Notes: a model not told the origin generated them from the sequence alone. A DNA stretch of 64,000 nt from Ixodes scapularis (GCF_016920785.2 NW_024609837.1:42596745-42660744); one strand, 5' to 3'; numbered from the stretch's first letter, positions 25,101 to 34,298 are shown. A program made the numbers and translations.

Positions 25101-25536
25101 CCCCCAACAGAATTACCAGTCGGTCTGTGTTAACATACCTTTCAATATGCTCGAAAAAAACTACGCGTTCCTCCACCTTTGTAGGGGCATATATGCACAG
25201 AACACGAAACTTGAAATTAGAAATAACAAAATCACATAACACAAGTCGGCCTGCATCGCAGCTAATCACTTGTTCAACGGTCCCACTACACTTTTTTAGA
25301 AATAAAAGACAACCTCCCGACGTCCCCTTAGCGTGGCTGACGCACACGTCGTACCTTGCTTCAAAAAGTCGCACCAGATTCTCTGTCTGGGCCTCGCTTT
25401 CCATTTTCGTTTCTTGAACCGCGACCACGTCCAGGTCTTTTTCTATAAATAAGCGATTTACCTGGTACTGACGACGTTTGGCACATAAGCCTCGCACGTT
25501 TAACGTGCCTACACGTAATGATCGCTCAAGGTTCAT
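22138..25536 (-). CDS. retrotransposon ORF2: AP endonuclease and reverse transcriptase
   Basis: From the ATG at 25536 the product is 1132 residues. The N-terminal endonuclease shows TLNVRG (N13), QETK (E42), LGDFN (D146, N148) and SDHS (D230, H231), the expected catalytic set. The reverse transcriptase follows at about residues 455-760, with GKSPGPDGLGADFYK, YRPITL, VDLEKAFDRV (D598), RQGCPLSPLLF and SYADD (D700, D701). A C-terminal zinc motif C-x2-C-x7-H-x4-C occupies 1013-1029. Together these nick the target and copy the RNA in place. The frame is open 49 codons further upstream to a GTG at 25683 overlapping the ORF1 stop, but that leader is hydrophobic and has no ATG, so I chose 25536. No stop or frameshift is seen and all key residues are present. 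Confidence 0.95.
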   Translation of the reverse strand: MNLERSLRVGTLNVRGLCAKRRQYQVNRLFIEKDLDVVAVQETKMESEAQTENLVRLFEARYDVCVSHAKGTSGGCLLFLKKCSGTVEQVISCDAGRLVLCDFVISNFKFRVLCIYAPTKVEERVVFFEHIERYVNTDRLVILLGDFNCVCAPQDRSNSARYRDASSVMLNDMLDRYELEDVAHCASSGRHIQYTHFQGTSHARLDRAYVSLELISSCKQYSVDPVSFSDHSLVSFLICSSKETPKRFVWDLWKFNTKLLNDDFFLTAVRHQLQEFVNSQGEGVGVKWELFKQEIKMIAIERSSLLKHEENKKKSELKDLLQTVMKEECRSPGFFTDEIISIKKRLEVLDNEQYKGAMVRARWKRVSLGEIPTKRAIGEERRYASKNEIREITYRGVLSGDKDFIERAFVEYYKELFSYRAPKKKGFRSVYLPLMPRLADDIKEKLELPISLAEVERAIDHLKPGKSPGPDGLGADFYKAFKDKLAPVLHDVFSEAYRVKVFPPSFLCTHTIFIPKSDDPVKLRSVGAYRPITLTNVDYKILTKILAERMQSVISVIVGPHQTCGIKGRSIVTNVHVARSILECCDSMERRVAMLQVDLEKAFDRVSHDILFSILDHVNVGSVLCEGIRMAYQNCATRLVLNKCVSERVGLFSSVRQGCPLSPLLFCIFLEPFCLSILRSSFVRGFNLQSTEVRILSYADDVAIFCVDQKSVKRAIELTELFCEHTCSAVNFEKCLGIWHGDWPSKPSVFERVVWSDLPSRYLGVPLDHYRDTDEYWRNETEALRAKANKWGGNGLSIFARASVCNMFLAAKVWYVLQVLHCSRINIQRIHRVFAVFIWSSVWEKTSRTNLFRRVSVGGLGLSHLFVRQLVSRFIFLRDQKDPFLRTVIQTRLHSFLPGFIVSSNVTVSGCVRGYLKEVIGAYQFLTTRFSLDYLCGVTRKRLTKDVIDIIFPTPLYRMLYSEGPGQDVLKRVKRMFIPAHIKTFFFKLHSQTLPVKAWLAEKGVPIAWTDNCILCKKRETIEHVFLYCWDAVFFWDVLQRTLRKDLPLTPQEIRFLPVEEDEGVPLDTIMLLGLHSLWLCRLAVRHADIDVRPVHRYFVEHVCFMRELYMAQQTRPEWLPLLEELANLKDF

Positions 25537-25679
25537 GAACGAATTGAGTGGGAGGCTAGACAAAAAAAACAAACCAGGTAGGCTAGCAGAAAAAAATACT
25601 TTGGACCGTACGCGCCGTAGAATGTAAACGTAAACAAAAAGAAACCGAATATTCGCAATGCCGTAGTTACCGAGACCAC

Positions 25680-26909
25680 TCACAAAGAGTCTTTCCTCCG
25701 GCGATCATCCGGCGGGATACGCGGCTTCACCGTGACCCGACCTTTCTTGGGTCCGAGCGGTTCGAGCGTAGGCCACGCTTGGTTGGCCTCCTGGCCAGTG
25801 CCGTCAGGTGTTGCCGCTGGCTCCCTCGGCCGCTTTACCGTTTGGCTGGCGTCCATTTTGGAGCCCTGTTCGTCTGTCGCTCCTACGTCGCCGCTCTTAC
25901 CCCCGGGATTGCTGTTCACCGTTGCAGGTTGTCCGCCTGCGGACAGCGTTTGTTCCTCGGGCAGGCGGTGCTTGGCTCTGTCTTGGCGCGCGTCTCGACC
26001 TCGTGTCGTCCTCTCAGAGTCTTGCGCTTGTGACGCTGCGTCCTGGTTGTCGTCGTCCTTGGATGTGGGTGCCCCTCTCTGTTCTATCGGCAGCACGTCG
26101 CTTGGAGGCGACCCTCCTACGGCTTCCTCCGCCTCGATACCGTCCATCAGGTAGTCGGAGTTGTCCTCGACCTTACGGTCTCGGGCCATCGAGGCGTACG
26201 TTTTTACGCAATCTTCTGCTTCATGACCGTAGCGGTGGCAGTCGGAGCAGCGGGGAATGCGGCAGTCCCGGCGAATGTGGCCCGTACGACGACAGCGAAG
26301 GCAGAGCGGAGCGCGTCCGGGCATGACGACAAGGACCTTACACCCTTCCAGGCGCATCTCGTGGGGGAGGCTGTCCACGGTGTAGCCTTCCTTAAGGGTC
26401 ATGCGTACACTTCGGGTGTTAGACTCAACAGCCTCAAACCCCTTCTCCCGGAAGAAGTCCCTGGTTATCTCAGATACCTTGCCGTAGCGCTCCAACTCCT
26501 TCTTCACCTGGCCGTTGGGAACGTCGTACGGTACCCAGTGGAGCTTGAGCTTCACCGCAGTGTTCGCCGGGTCAATGACGAGGCAACGCCCCCCCTTGAT
26601 GGTCAGCTCCTTCGCGTCCAACAACGTTTGCTTCGCCGCTAGCGAGTGCAGCCTCAGCATCCAAACGTGGTTCATCTGATGCGGACCGGCTGAGGCCAGG
26701 TCCTTCAGCACTTGCAGCCGCTGCAGCTCGTCACGAAAATCTTGCACGCGATACGGCCTTCCTTTCACATCACAGTGTAAAAATACAGCGTTCGTCACAA
26801 CATAACCAGTGGGAAGTTGGGGCAGGATAATCTTGTAATCTTCAGCGTTATCAAAGACAGACGTACCACGGCCTGACGCGGCCGTTTTTACCGCTCCGTC
26901 GGAGCTCAT
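25680..26909 (-). CDS. retrotransposon ORF1: RNA-binding protein with RRM-like region and two CCHC zinc knuckles
   Basis: From the ATG at 26909 the product is 409 residues. The central part (about 120-175, LKLHWVPYDVPNGQVKKELE onward) looks like an RNA-recognition fold. It is followed by two zinc knuckles, CLRCRRTGHIRRDC (203-216) and CSDCHRYGHEAEDC (221-234), both C-x2-C-x4-H-x4-C. The C-terminal third is a low-complexity charged tail rich in D, Q, R, P and G. Such proteins coat the element RNA and form the particle that carries ORF2. The frame also has an in-frame ATG at 26954 that straddles the element/target junction, and runs on upstream into flanking DNA. I prefer 26909 because it lies wholly inside the element, leaving a 5' UTR of only about 43 bases. 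The stop codon at 25682-25680 overlaps the upstream-extended ORF2 frame. Confidence 0.9.
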   Translation of the reverse strand: MSSDGAVKTAASGRGTSVFDNAEDYKIILPQLPTGYVVTNAVFLHCDVKGRPYRVQDFRDELQRLQVLKDLASAGPHQMNHVWMLRLHSLAAKQTLLDAKELTIKGGRCLVIDPANTAVKLKLHWVPYDVPNGQVKKELERYGKVSEITRDFFREKGFEAVESNTRSVRMTLKEGYTVDSLPHEMRLEGCKVLVVMPGRAPLCLRCRRTGHIRRDCRIPRCSDCHRYGHEAEDCVKTYASMARDRKVEDNSDYLMDGIEAEEAVGGSPPSDVLPIEQRGAPTSKDDDNQDAASQAQDSERTTRGRDARQDRAKHRLPEEQTLSAGGQPATVNSNPGGKSGDVGATDEQGSKMDASQTVKRPREPAATPDGTGQEANQAWPTLEPLGPKKGRVTVKPRIPPDDRRRKDSL

Positions 26910-26952
26910 GACACACACGTCCGTACTCGGCAGAGGCCGGAAGTGGAATCTC

Positions 26953-26967
26953 ATGCTACGCCCCACC
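26953..26967. repeat. target-site duplication, 5' side of the retrotransposon
   Basis: The 15-mer atgctacgccccacc is identical to 22013-22027. Its reverse complement ends in AT, and the first element base G completes an ATG in frame with ORF1. Confidence 0.93.
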
Positions 26968-27091
26968 GTTACACAAACGGTGCTTTGACTATTCCTTTTA
27001 TACAAACTGCTTTGGCTGCAAATGCAGTTAAGCCGTTAGCATGTTATGCAAAGCACTCGTACATCACTCGCCGTACTTCAGTTCTACTCAC

Positions 27092-27266
27092 CTGCCATGT
27101 AGAGTACTTTCGCGTCGTAGAACGATCCTTTTGTTCGCGCATCACCGGCCCAGTAGACCTGGTACACCCTGTCGTCTTCAACTACACCGCTTAAGTCCCT
27201 TACATCGTCGGAACTCACAACAGGCTGGGTCTTGTCGAGTAGAAATTCTACTAAAACATAAGACAT
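27092..27266 (-). CDS. first coding exon of an unidentified host gene (MSYVLVEF...)
   Basis: The ATG at 27266 opens a frame reading MSYVLVEFLLDKTQPVVSSD and ending YWAGDARTKGSFYDAKVLYM-AG, with a strong donor (GCAG|GTGAGT) immediately below 27092. The exon ends in phase 1. The pattern of a short hydrophobic VEF strand, a W, and a YDAKVL strand resembles the small barrel-like N-terminal module found ahead of BEN-type or similar chromatin-associated domains in arthropod proteins, but that is inference and I do not name the gene. Downstream exons were not found in this window. The complete retrotransposon sits in what would be its first intron, 125 bp past the donor. It could also be an isolated duplicated exon. 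Confidence 0.65.
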
Positions 27267-27860
27267 TGTAGAGCCCGGGCAGGATCGACAGGTTAAAGCA
27301 AGCGGGCAAACAAACCGCGATCGTTCATGAAAGCTCGGCGAAGCCTCTATGGGCGAAGCGAAGTCGGCGAAGTGCGAAGTGTCGTGTTCGGCGCTTCCGC
27401 GGCCTTCTGATCAAGGTTGTCGGTCGGTTGCGTGTCATATCTCTAACGTCAGCGGTTTTATGGGCTCACGTCCCAAAATCGTTTTCTCGTGCATAGATTA
27501 CTTTTCGTATTCATAGATTTGACGAAATAGTGGTATCCGAACGAACTTTACGTCCTTTGACCGTACGTCTGTCTGCACGTCAAAGCTTTCTGACGTACAG
27601 TCAGAGACAATCGATGTACAGTCAGAATCACCACCAAGACATCCTGATGGCATTTCGCGGCGGCCGACTGCCACCAGGAAACCGTCAGAAAGCCGACAAG
27701 CGGGGTCTGACTGGAGTTTGACTGTTGGTCAGAGTAACTTGTTGGTCAATCAGACATGCTTGACGTACAGTCAGGCACAATCAGCGGTCCACTAGAAAAC
27801 ATTGACTGCCAAGCAGGGTACATTGATGGATTTTTCCTTCGGGTAATCTATTACAAGTTA
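27267..27860 (-). promoter_or_regulatory. upstream region of the MSYVLVEF exon with repeated GAYGTACAGTCAG motifs
   Basis: The region immediately upstream of the ATG is GC-rich with CpG steps to about 27430. Further up, gacgtacagtcag occurs near 27591 and 27761 and gatgtacagtcag near 27611, among shorter variants such as cagtcaga. The motifs could be a binding-site array or part of a degenerate repeat. No TATA box is obvious. Confidence 0.35.
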
Positions 27861-28371
27861 CTTCATTGGTTGCAACGAGTACCGAGTAGAAGGCTGATGT
27901 TAGAACCGCTCGATTAACTGACGCTTAGAGTATCGACAATCAGTTTTCCGATTTTCTCGTGGGCGCTGCCATCTTGGTGAGTCACAATTCGAAACTGAGA
28001 CTTGCTCAGCTTTAGACAAAGCGTCAGGAAGCTTGGGTGACATTGTTCAGCTCTGACGCGGACTGTTTTTAGAATTTCTGGAGGACGGAATGTCGTTTCC
28101 TGTGACTAAAGATAGAAAGCTTCGGATGACTGGCAACCATGACTTTAACCACAAAGATGGCGGAGATGTCGTTATTTTGAAGCTAAGCTTATTTTAGGGG
28201 CTCTATTCGCGTTTTTACCTCAACAACCGTAGTAGAAAAAAAAAAAGTCCGGCTCCTTGCGGAGGGAGCATTTCTAATTTCCCCCCATGATGCAGAAATA
28301 ATAACAATAATTGGGGTTGTCCGGATATTTATACAACGTGTAGTTCGTCAGCCATTTCAAAGCTGCGACGA
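27861..28371. other. non-coding, no gene seen
   Basis: I found no conserved frame. An A run lies near 28234. Confidence 0.45.
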
Positions 28372-28602
28372 GTCACTTGCTGTAGATGAGCAATTTAGCC
28401 AGTGCAGTACGACTGCTAGCCTTGGGTCTTTAACGTGCATCACGTAGTAGTGATACACGACCGCACGCCGGTACGATGCTCATCCAGATCGAAAGGGGCA
28501 AAAGGGGAGGGTGAACCTGCAGGATCCCAGGGTTCTAAAGCGCGAGCTTTTGCTCCACGTGCTCCGAGCTGGTGTGCGCTAGACCACTCGGCCACCGATC
28601 TC
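28372..28602 (-). repeat. tRNA-derived SINE-like element
   Basis: On the minus strand the head reads GATCGGTGGCCGAGTGGTCT followed by AGCGCACACC, resembling the 5' half of a serine- or leucine-type tRNA with its box A. The body contains CCCTTTCGATCTGGATGAGC, TGATGCACGTTAAAGACCC and CTAAATTGCTCATCTACAGC. The body matches the plus-strand copy at 38848-39078 almost block for block, and partly the copies at 38284-38365 and 508-580. A run of 18 C abuts the head. Confidence 0.75.
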
Positions 28603-28938
28603 CCCCCCCCCCCCCCCCCAACTCCCCCCCCTTGATGGATATAATTAAGATATACGTAGGTGCATTTTAGATTAGACACACGTATAGGTTCTGTGTTTTC
28701 GAAGTTCACTTTCGTGAAATTTGGAGGGTGTTTTCTGGAGTTTATTTTTTATCCAATATTCCGAGTTTATCGGAGTTTATTTTTGTTAGACTGCCGATTC
28801 TCCGAAGTAGGGAGCTCAGTTTTGCTGTTCCCAAGTTTCCAAGATTGAAAATAAAAATATATATTAACCGGTGGGTATTATTCCCCTCCTTTTGATTTAT
28901 AATGCCGCGAGCGCAGCTGACCAAGCAGGCAGCGCGCT

Positions 28939-29003
28939 CGCGGCTTAAAGGTTATCGCGCGTGCCTTCGACGCTGAAAACCAGGGTTCGATTCCTGGCCG
29001 CGG
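28939..29003 (+). repeat. tRNA-like sequence (degenerate)
   Basis: The outer GCGGC/GCCGC pairing, a box-A-like ttaaaggttatcgc and a T-arm with box B (ccagggttcgattcctgg) give a tRNA-like fold. The anticodon loop cannot be assigned cleanly. It is likely a tRNA pseudogene or SINE head, not a working tRNA. Confidence 0.5.
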
Positions 29004-31066
29004 TGACGCATTTTTGTTGACTCTAACCTAATGTTCCACTAAATTTGAGAACCGTCTTGCTGATTCGAGGTTAGAATGTTCTACACGCCGATTGTTCCAG
29101 AAGCCCACGCGTGCACAAAAGGTGCTCTGCTTGGTAAGCCGGAGTCAGTCTCGCCCCAGCGTTCGATTCTGCTGTTACGCCGACTTCGACGCCCGCGACG
29201 CTCTCCAGTTATCTTCAGTTTCCTTTTTATTTTTGGGCACGAGTTCGCCCCATTCAACGTTTCAGTTTCCCCCCAGTTATTCTTTGTTTCCTTGGCTGTT
29301 CCTTCGTGACAATAAGAACGCACGTGTACCACGTGACATTGACGCCCTTGCCATTAATAATACTAACTGTCCCACGATAAAACTTAAAAAAGACGTTAAA
29401 ATCACCGAACTCCTTGGCGTAGTCATTGGAAAGCTTGTTTTCTTTTCACTTTATTCTACAGGTTCTCCCTGCGGCTGCGAGGGGTGGATTGTTAAAATAA
29501 AAGCCTAAGATGTGCCTCCTATGAAGTCTATGACTTAATAGCTTTCACGTTCATCAAATCAAAACTCTACCTTCCTTTAAAAACTTCAATCTGGAAACCA
29601 AAACAGTGATTTGTGTTGTGACCTAGGGTTGTAATGCCCTGTTCTCCCGAACGAACCCTGACGGGATAAACGGTGAGCCTTCTTTGGCCAGTAGACGCCC
29701 TTTCGAAATACCGCCCTCTGTTGGCAGCTGTGGAATGCCTGCACAATGGGGGTACTAAAACCTCAACGTCACGGCACACTGGAAGAAACCCACCCACAGA
29801 CAAAGGTGATGAGCGCAGTGACGCGGCACTTTCGACGCTGTTCGATCGGCTGGTCGGTTCGTAGTGTTGGTCCCACTCCAACGTTCGCTATCATATGGAA
29901 TGACTTGCACATTCCTCGATGCAGTTGTTACGCCATTGCGCAGTCGTTCCGACCTTCTAATAATCGGCACGTGAATTTCAAAAGTGGCCTATACTAGTAA
30001 GATTTTGAACGAATATGGGGAAGCCTCTACTGATGATGGCTGAACCTTTGCTCTGAGCAAACTTATTTGTAGAAAACTACCTTCCCCCCGGGGAGGGAAA
30101 AGGGGGGGGGGGGGGGGGGGGGGTTCTTTGTGACCATCGTGATCTAAAAATTCTGAGTTTTTCGGATAAATCCGAATGTAAGAATATTTTACAGGCGAGT
30201 GTATTTTTTTCTCTTTTTTTCGGGTTTTATCAGATTTATCCAAAAACTCGGTACCCTAGATACACCTTATCATATCAAGACGAACACGTTTCAAACGCCA
30301 GAGGCAGCGCTTCTTCATCCAAAAAACAAAACTTGTCAGAACTATATCTCGGGCGGCGTATGTGCAATGAGCAGAACTTCCATTTTTCTTGTGGTGAAAA
30401 CGAGTATAGGTCTATACCCTGCCACCCAGTTTTACCCTATTCACCTCTGTGTGAGCCAGCATAAATTAAGTGTATGCATTGCCACTGGTCGAATATTAAA
30501 ATTTCCGAACATGGCGAAGAATGCCGGACAGTCTACACTATACGAAACGCGCAAGACATAGAGTATAAACGCATGACGACGAGGGAGCAGAGCTTCTTCA
30601 ATTTGTGGGGTTTATTGCGGTATCTTTTGGTCTCCAGCAGCGTGCATGCGTCCCACCTAGGTCGTACCGCTACTACATCGTACAGAAAACCATATACTAA
30701 CACTGTCTGAGACGTGTTTTTCCCATGACTTTTCCGTCACATTAGTCACACAAAAAAATGTCTGCAGACATATTCGAAACATGGAAATGTTTGAAGCAAA
30801 CATAAGCAAGTGATTGTTATACATGTCTGCAGCGACACAGTCTCTTTTGCATGATGTATGAGAAGCATTCACGACTGCAGCTGTACAAATTCTGGCAAAC
30901 GAGCGTATGTTATTTCGGTTGCAACACGATGTTACTGCGCACGCGCACTAACGTTTTTTTTTTTCAGCAGTGCAGTATTTGCTGGAACGCGAGGCATGTA
31001 CATGACGTCATCGCTCGTGGATGCCCGACCCGCCCCAAGCGGCAAACACGTTGGAGCTCGACGAGG
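29004..31066. other. non-coding stretch, no gene seen
   Basis: The stretch includes a run of 22 G (30102-30123). The open frames on both strands around 29567-29997 and 30199-30710 have no recognisable motif or splice context. Confidence 0.5.
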
Positions 31067-31074
31067 GTATAGGC

Positions 31075-32188
31075 CAGGGGTCTCAAACTCATTCGAGTGT
31101 GGGGGCCAGATTGCTCACCTCCGAAAGAGCGAGGGCAAACGGTGAGCCCGCCGCCCCCCCCCCCCCCCCCCCCCCCCCCCCTCTTAGTTGGCCCTCGGCT
31201 TTTCGGGGAAAGGTTTTACTATTTTTGGGACAAAATATAAACAAACAATCAACAGTGTTGTTTCACGCTGCAAACGTTGACTCTCCCCCGTAACACCCCA
31301 GAGATTTTCTACAAGGAACCTCGTGTTTTCTGCTTTTTGTAAAGTCACCGTTTTGCCATCTTTAGCTTTCACTTGCATATACGACTACTTTGGGCCCACT
31401 CCTGATGTAATAAGAGAATTTAAAACACGAACGTACTGGCAGTTTTTACTTTATCGAGAACAAGCACACCGTCCTTGACCCGTCGCACAACTCACTAAGC
31501 TGACCAACATAAAAAAAAAAAAAAAAATTCTTTATGTGGCACTTTATTTTTTTTTTTTCCGGGGGAGAAAATACCTGCATTTTAAATGTTTCTTTTGTCA
31601 GCTAGACTCCCAAGCTCATAGCTTTATCTTCGGCAGATGCTCCTGGGGAGCTATGTTGCACGTTTTGGACTCCCAGGAGACTTGGAAGAAGGAAGTGACG
31701 TCAACGACACAGCAAACGCATATTGGATGTTGATTTTGTTTTCTTCTGTCAACATCCAATCTGCGTTTGCTCTAGTCGTTGACGTCACTTCCTTCTTCCA
31801 AGTCTCCTGGGAGTGCAAAAAGCGCAACATAGCACCCCTGCTAAGCAAGAGTTCGTGCAGCCGAGGTGCCTCCCTGAGAAAAGAGTTCGCACTTGTGGCC
31901 TAGTAGTGGTAGTGCCCTTACCGTTGATTTACATACAAAACGGCCGAGAGGCAAATATTTAGAGTAAGTAGTACTCCGTCCAAAAGAAAACAGAATAGTA
32001 CAAAATGTGTGAACATGTTATATGACCAGAGATCTTTTTCGATCCAAAAAATATCGACAATATAAAACTATTGTTAATGGCGCTCGAGGCATGAAAATTG
32101 AGGCTCGAATCCGCAGAAGGCTTGCGGGCCGCTTCCCAGCGAGTCGCGGACCGCATGCGGCCCGCGGGCCGCGTGTTTGAGACCCCTG
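31075..32188. mobile_element. hAT-like non-autonomous element with 8-bp target duplication
   Basis: The ends are CAGGGGTCTCAAAC and its exact inverse GTTTGAGACCCCTG. A perfect 8-bp duplication gtataggc flanks them (31067-31074 and 32189-32196). The subterminal ggcccgcgggccgc on the right is typical of this hAT TIR type. The interior contains a 28-C run and a nested foldback (31637-31846). No transposase is present. The host sequence it split (agcggcaaacacgttggagc...) has a relative near 57935-57975. Confidence 0.88.
31637..31846. repeat. foldback inside the hAT-like element, arms about 95 bp
   Basis: The arms 31637-31731 and 31751-31846 are near-complements, including gctatgttgcacgtttt versus aaaagcgcaacatagc and ctcccaggagacttggaaga with its inverse. 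The loop is about 20 bp. Confidence 0.88.
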
Positions 32189-32196
32189 GTATAGGC

Positions 32197-34008
32197 CATA
32201 AAGCGGCAAACGCGTGCGTCTGGGGGTCGCCGTCTGCTATAGCGTCGCCCTCCTTGTGAGACGCACGCAAGCCGCGTTGGCAGCGTGGCCGACGCCCGCT
32301 AGCTGCATGCGACGCTGCGTGGGCTCGCCATAGTGACAACGTTAGGGAGGGAGAATGGCCTAGGTGTTGTCTCAGTGCCCGCACTTACATCGCTTGTAGT
32401 ATAAACGGCCTGCTCTCTAGCACGCGCTTTCTAACCGTCTAATTGGTCACATATGCTCGTAGCGTCGGGTTGTGTCTGGAGTTAAAAGGGCGATGCAACG
32501 ATTTTCGTATTTTGCGCAAATACCGGGTAGAACGGATCCCTGACGTTAATGACCTGTGAAATACCCGTTTTTTCACCACATGCAATCCAAGTCGCAGAAA
32601 AAAATAAAGAAAAACAAGCAGAGTTCAGCCCCTCAACTGGCAGCCACAACAAGCGGCCACGTGACCTGGAGCCAATTATATGCCGCCAATGTCGATCATA
32701 GCCATGCGCTGGGGTTGGCAAGGCACAGGACACGCGCTGAGTTCCAGACATTGTTATGGCTCGGCTATTGCAGGGATTGGACACAGGACAGTACCCGAAT
32801 GCTTCTCGAGCAATCGATGATCACGAGCCCAAATCGAGTGTCCACGCCATGCTCGGGTCCAATCTATGAGCCGCACTAAAATATCGTCACTGGGCAACAC
32901 TGATACCGCCCAGCTACGTCATCAGGTTTTGCGAAGGAGAGATTGAATAAAAATGATCGCTTTTGTCCCCGAAATTACAGCGCAGCGAAAGAGTTTCTTG
33001 GCCAGTGGCGTTGCGTGCGAGTATCCTTGAGTCCCACTAGTGGCAGTAAGCTGATGTAAAGTGAAAAACATTCCAACTGAATATCGTTGCGCCGCCCCTT
33101 TAAGGTGAAACAAAGTTTAGGTTTGTGGAAATCGCTCATTTAGGACACTGATGTAAGAGGAAAACTTTGGCGGCCACAAAATACTATTTCGAAAGACCAC
33201 GAGAAATAGTGCCGATGTCGTGTTCGCGCTAACAAGTGTCGCGTAGTGTACATTGTGCAACGCAATAAGCTCACACAAAGCGACTAAGACGAAGCGAACA
33301 TATTCGTAAATAAGACCAGAAAAAAAAATGCTTTTGAAGCGACCCGTTCACGGCACTCAAAGCCTTTTGGAGACACAGCGAGCCTTCATTACTCGCGTAG
33401 CCTAGATTCTCTTCGGAAAAGATCCGCGATTTTTCGTTCCGCATTCATAACGCAACCAAGTTTACGGTCGCCGAGCCTCAGAGAGGGAGGAAGACAAAGA
33501 GGAGAGACGAGCGAACCCAGAAAAGCAAAATGGTTTTGAAAGAGAAATGGGTCGGTATAGACGTACACGCGGATAGACGTACACAGATGGTGAAGGACTC
33601 TCAAAGCTAGAACAAGACGCGGCCTGACGGATAGAGTTACGACCTCACAAACAAAGACGGTTGTAAAATGTAGGATGAATAAGAGATGTTCAGGGAAGGA
33701 AAAAAAGGAAGAAAAAACAGCGAGAAAGAGGCAGGAGGCAGAGAGAGAAAGGGGCGGGGGGGGGGGGGAGGCGCTTGAAACTGGAACCTTGATATGACTT
33801 GTAAAAGCTCTCGGATCCGCCATAAGAAATTAATCTGGAGCTTGTACTTTATCACAATTTTGAGAGCCGCTACAATCAACGGAAAGAGCTCGGCGAGTGA
33901 CAAAACTAAATGCACGATTAACCATTAAAAAAAAAAGTTTAGCGATACTCTGAGTTGTCAGGCGCCTAAGTTCAGGGCGCTCTTCAATGGAAAGTTTAAT
34001 GCGCACCA
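32197..34008. other. non-coding stretch, no gene seen
   Basis: The stretch includes a GA-rich segment (33680-33770) with a G run. A cgcccctttaa motif near 33088 resembles the right end of the TTAA element family, without a left partner. Confidence 0.45.
33610..33830. repeat. diverged repeat, relative of 34920-35110
   Basis: The two segments share, with drift, the order tacgacctcacaa, a gaaga/aagacggttgta block, an ataaagaga-like block with purine-rich tract, a gaaactggaacc/gaaaccatgac block and a gactcgtaaaagc block. They appear to be two copies of one unnamed repeat in the same orientation. Confidence 0.5.
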
Positions 34009-34298
34009 TGTGCACAGTGCGCTGCGATATGAAAGACCCACTGGAAGCGCGTGGCCGAGGCGGTGGCTAGCGGGAACGCTGCCAGCGCTCCGGGAAATTC
34101 CATTCTGCTTCGAGGGGAGGACGCTCACTCGGTGCTCAGCAAAAACTGATAAGCGCGTTTCGCTTTAGCTGAACCCCGAGTGATCGTCCTCCCCTCGAAG
34201 CAGAATGGAATTTCCCGGAGCGCTCGCAGCGTTCCCGCCAGCCACCGCCTCGGCCACGCGCTCCCAGTGGGTCTTTCATATTGCAGCGCACTGTGCAC
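34009..34298. repeat. long foldback, arms about 131 bp
   Basis: The left arm 34009-34140 and right arm 34168-34298 are highly similar complements (for example gagcgctccgggaaattcc shared by the inner parts) around a 27-bp loop. The conservation of the arms suggests a recent origin. Confidence 0.9.

Larger units (their letters stand above)
22028..26952 (-). mobile_element. complete non-LTR retrotransposon, L1/Tx1-like, with two intact ORFs
   Basis: The element reads on the minus strand. Its 5' boundary is at 26952; ORF1 and then ORF2 follow, then a 3' UTR of about 90 bases, an AATAAAG signal and a tail of 18 A at 22045-22028. A perfect 15-bp direct duplication flanks it (22013-22027, 26953-26967), as expected from target-primed reverse transcription. 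Both ORFs are uninterrupted over 1.2 kb and 3.4 kb, so the insertion is young or the element still functional. The ORF1 zinc knuckles, AP-type endonuclease and long ORF2 place it in the L1/Tx1 group; the clade assignment is inference. The position at the start of a tRNA-like sequence may reflect target preference. It lies 125 bp downstream of the host exon at 27092-27266 and in the same orientation. Confidence 0.93.

Noticed and set aside
22325..25417. Plus-strand open frames opposite the retrotransposon ORFs
   Set aside because: They are antisense shadows of the conserved minus-strand reverse transcriptase and endonuclease.
25683..25683. GTG as the start of retrotransposon ORF2
   Set aside because: Eukaryotic initiation at GTG is unlikely, the 49-residue leader is unlike an endonuclease N-terminus, and an ATG at 25536 lies just before the endonuclease domain.
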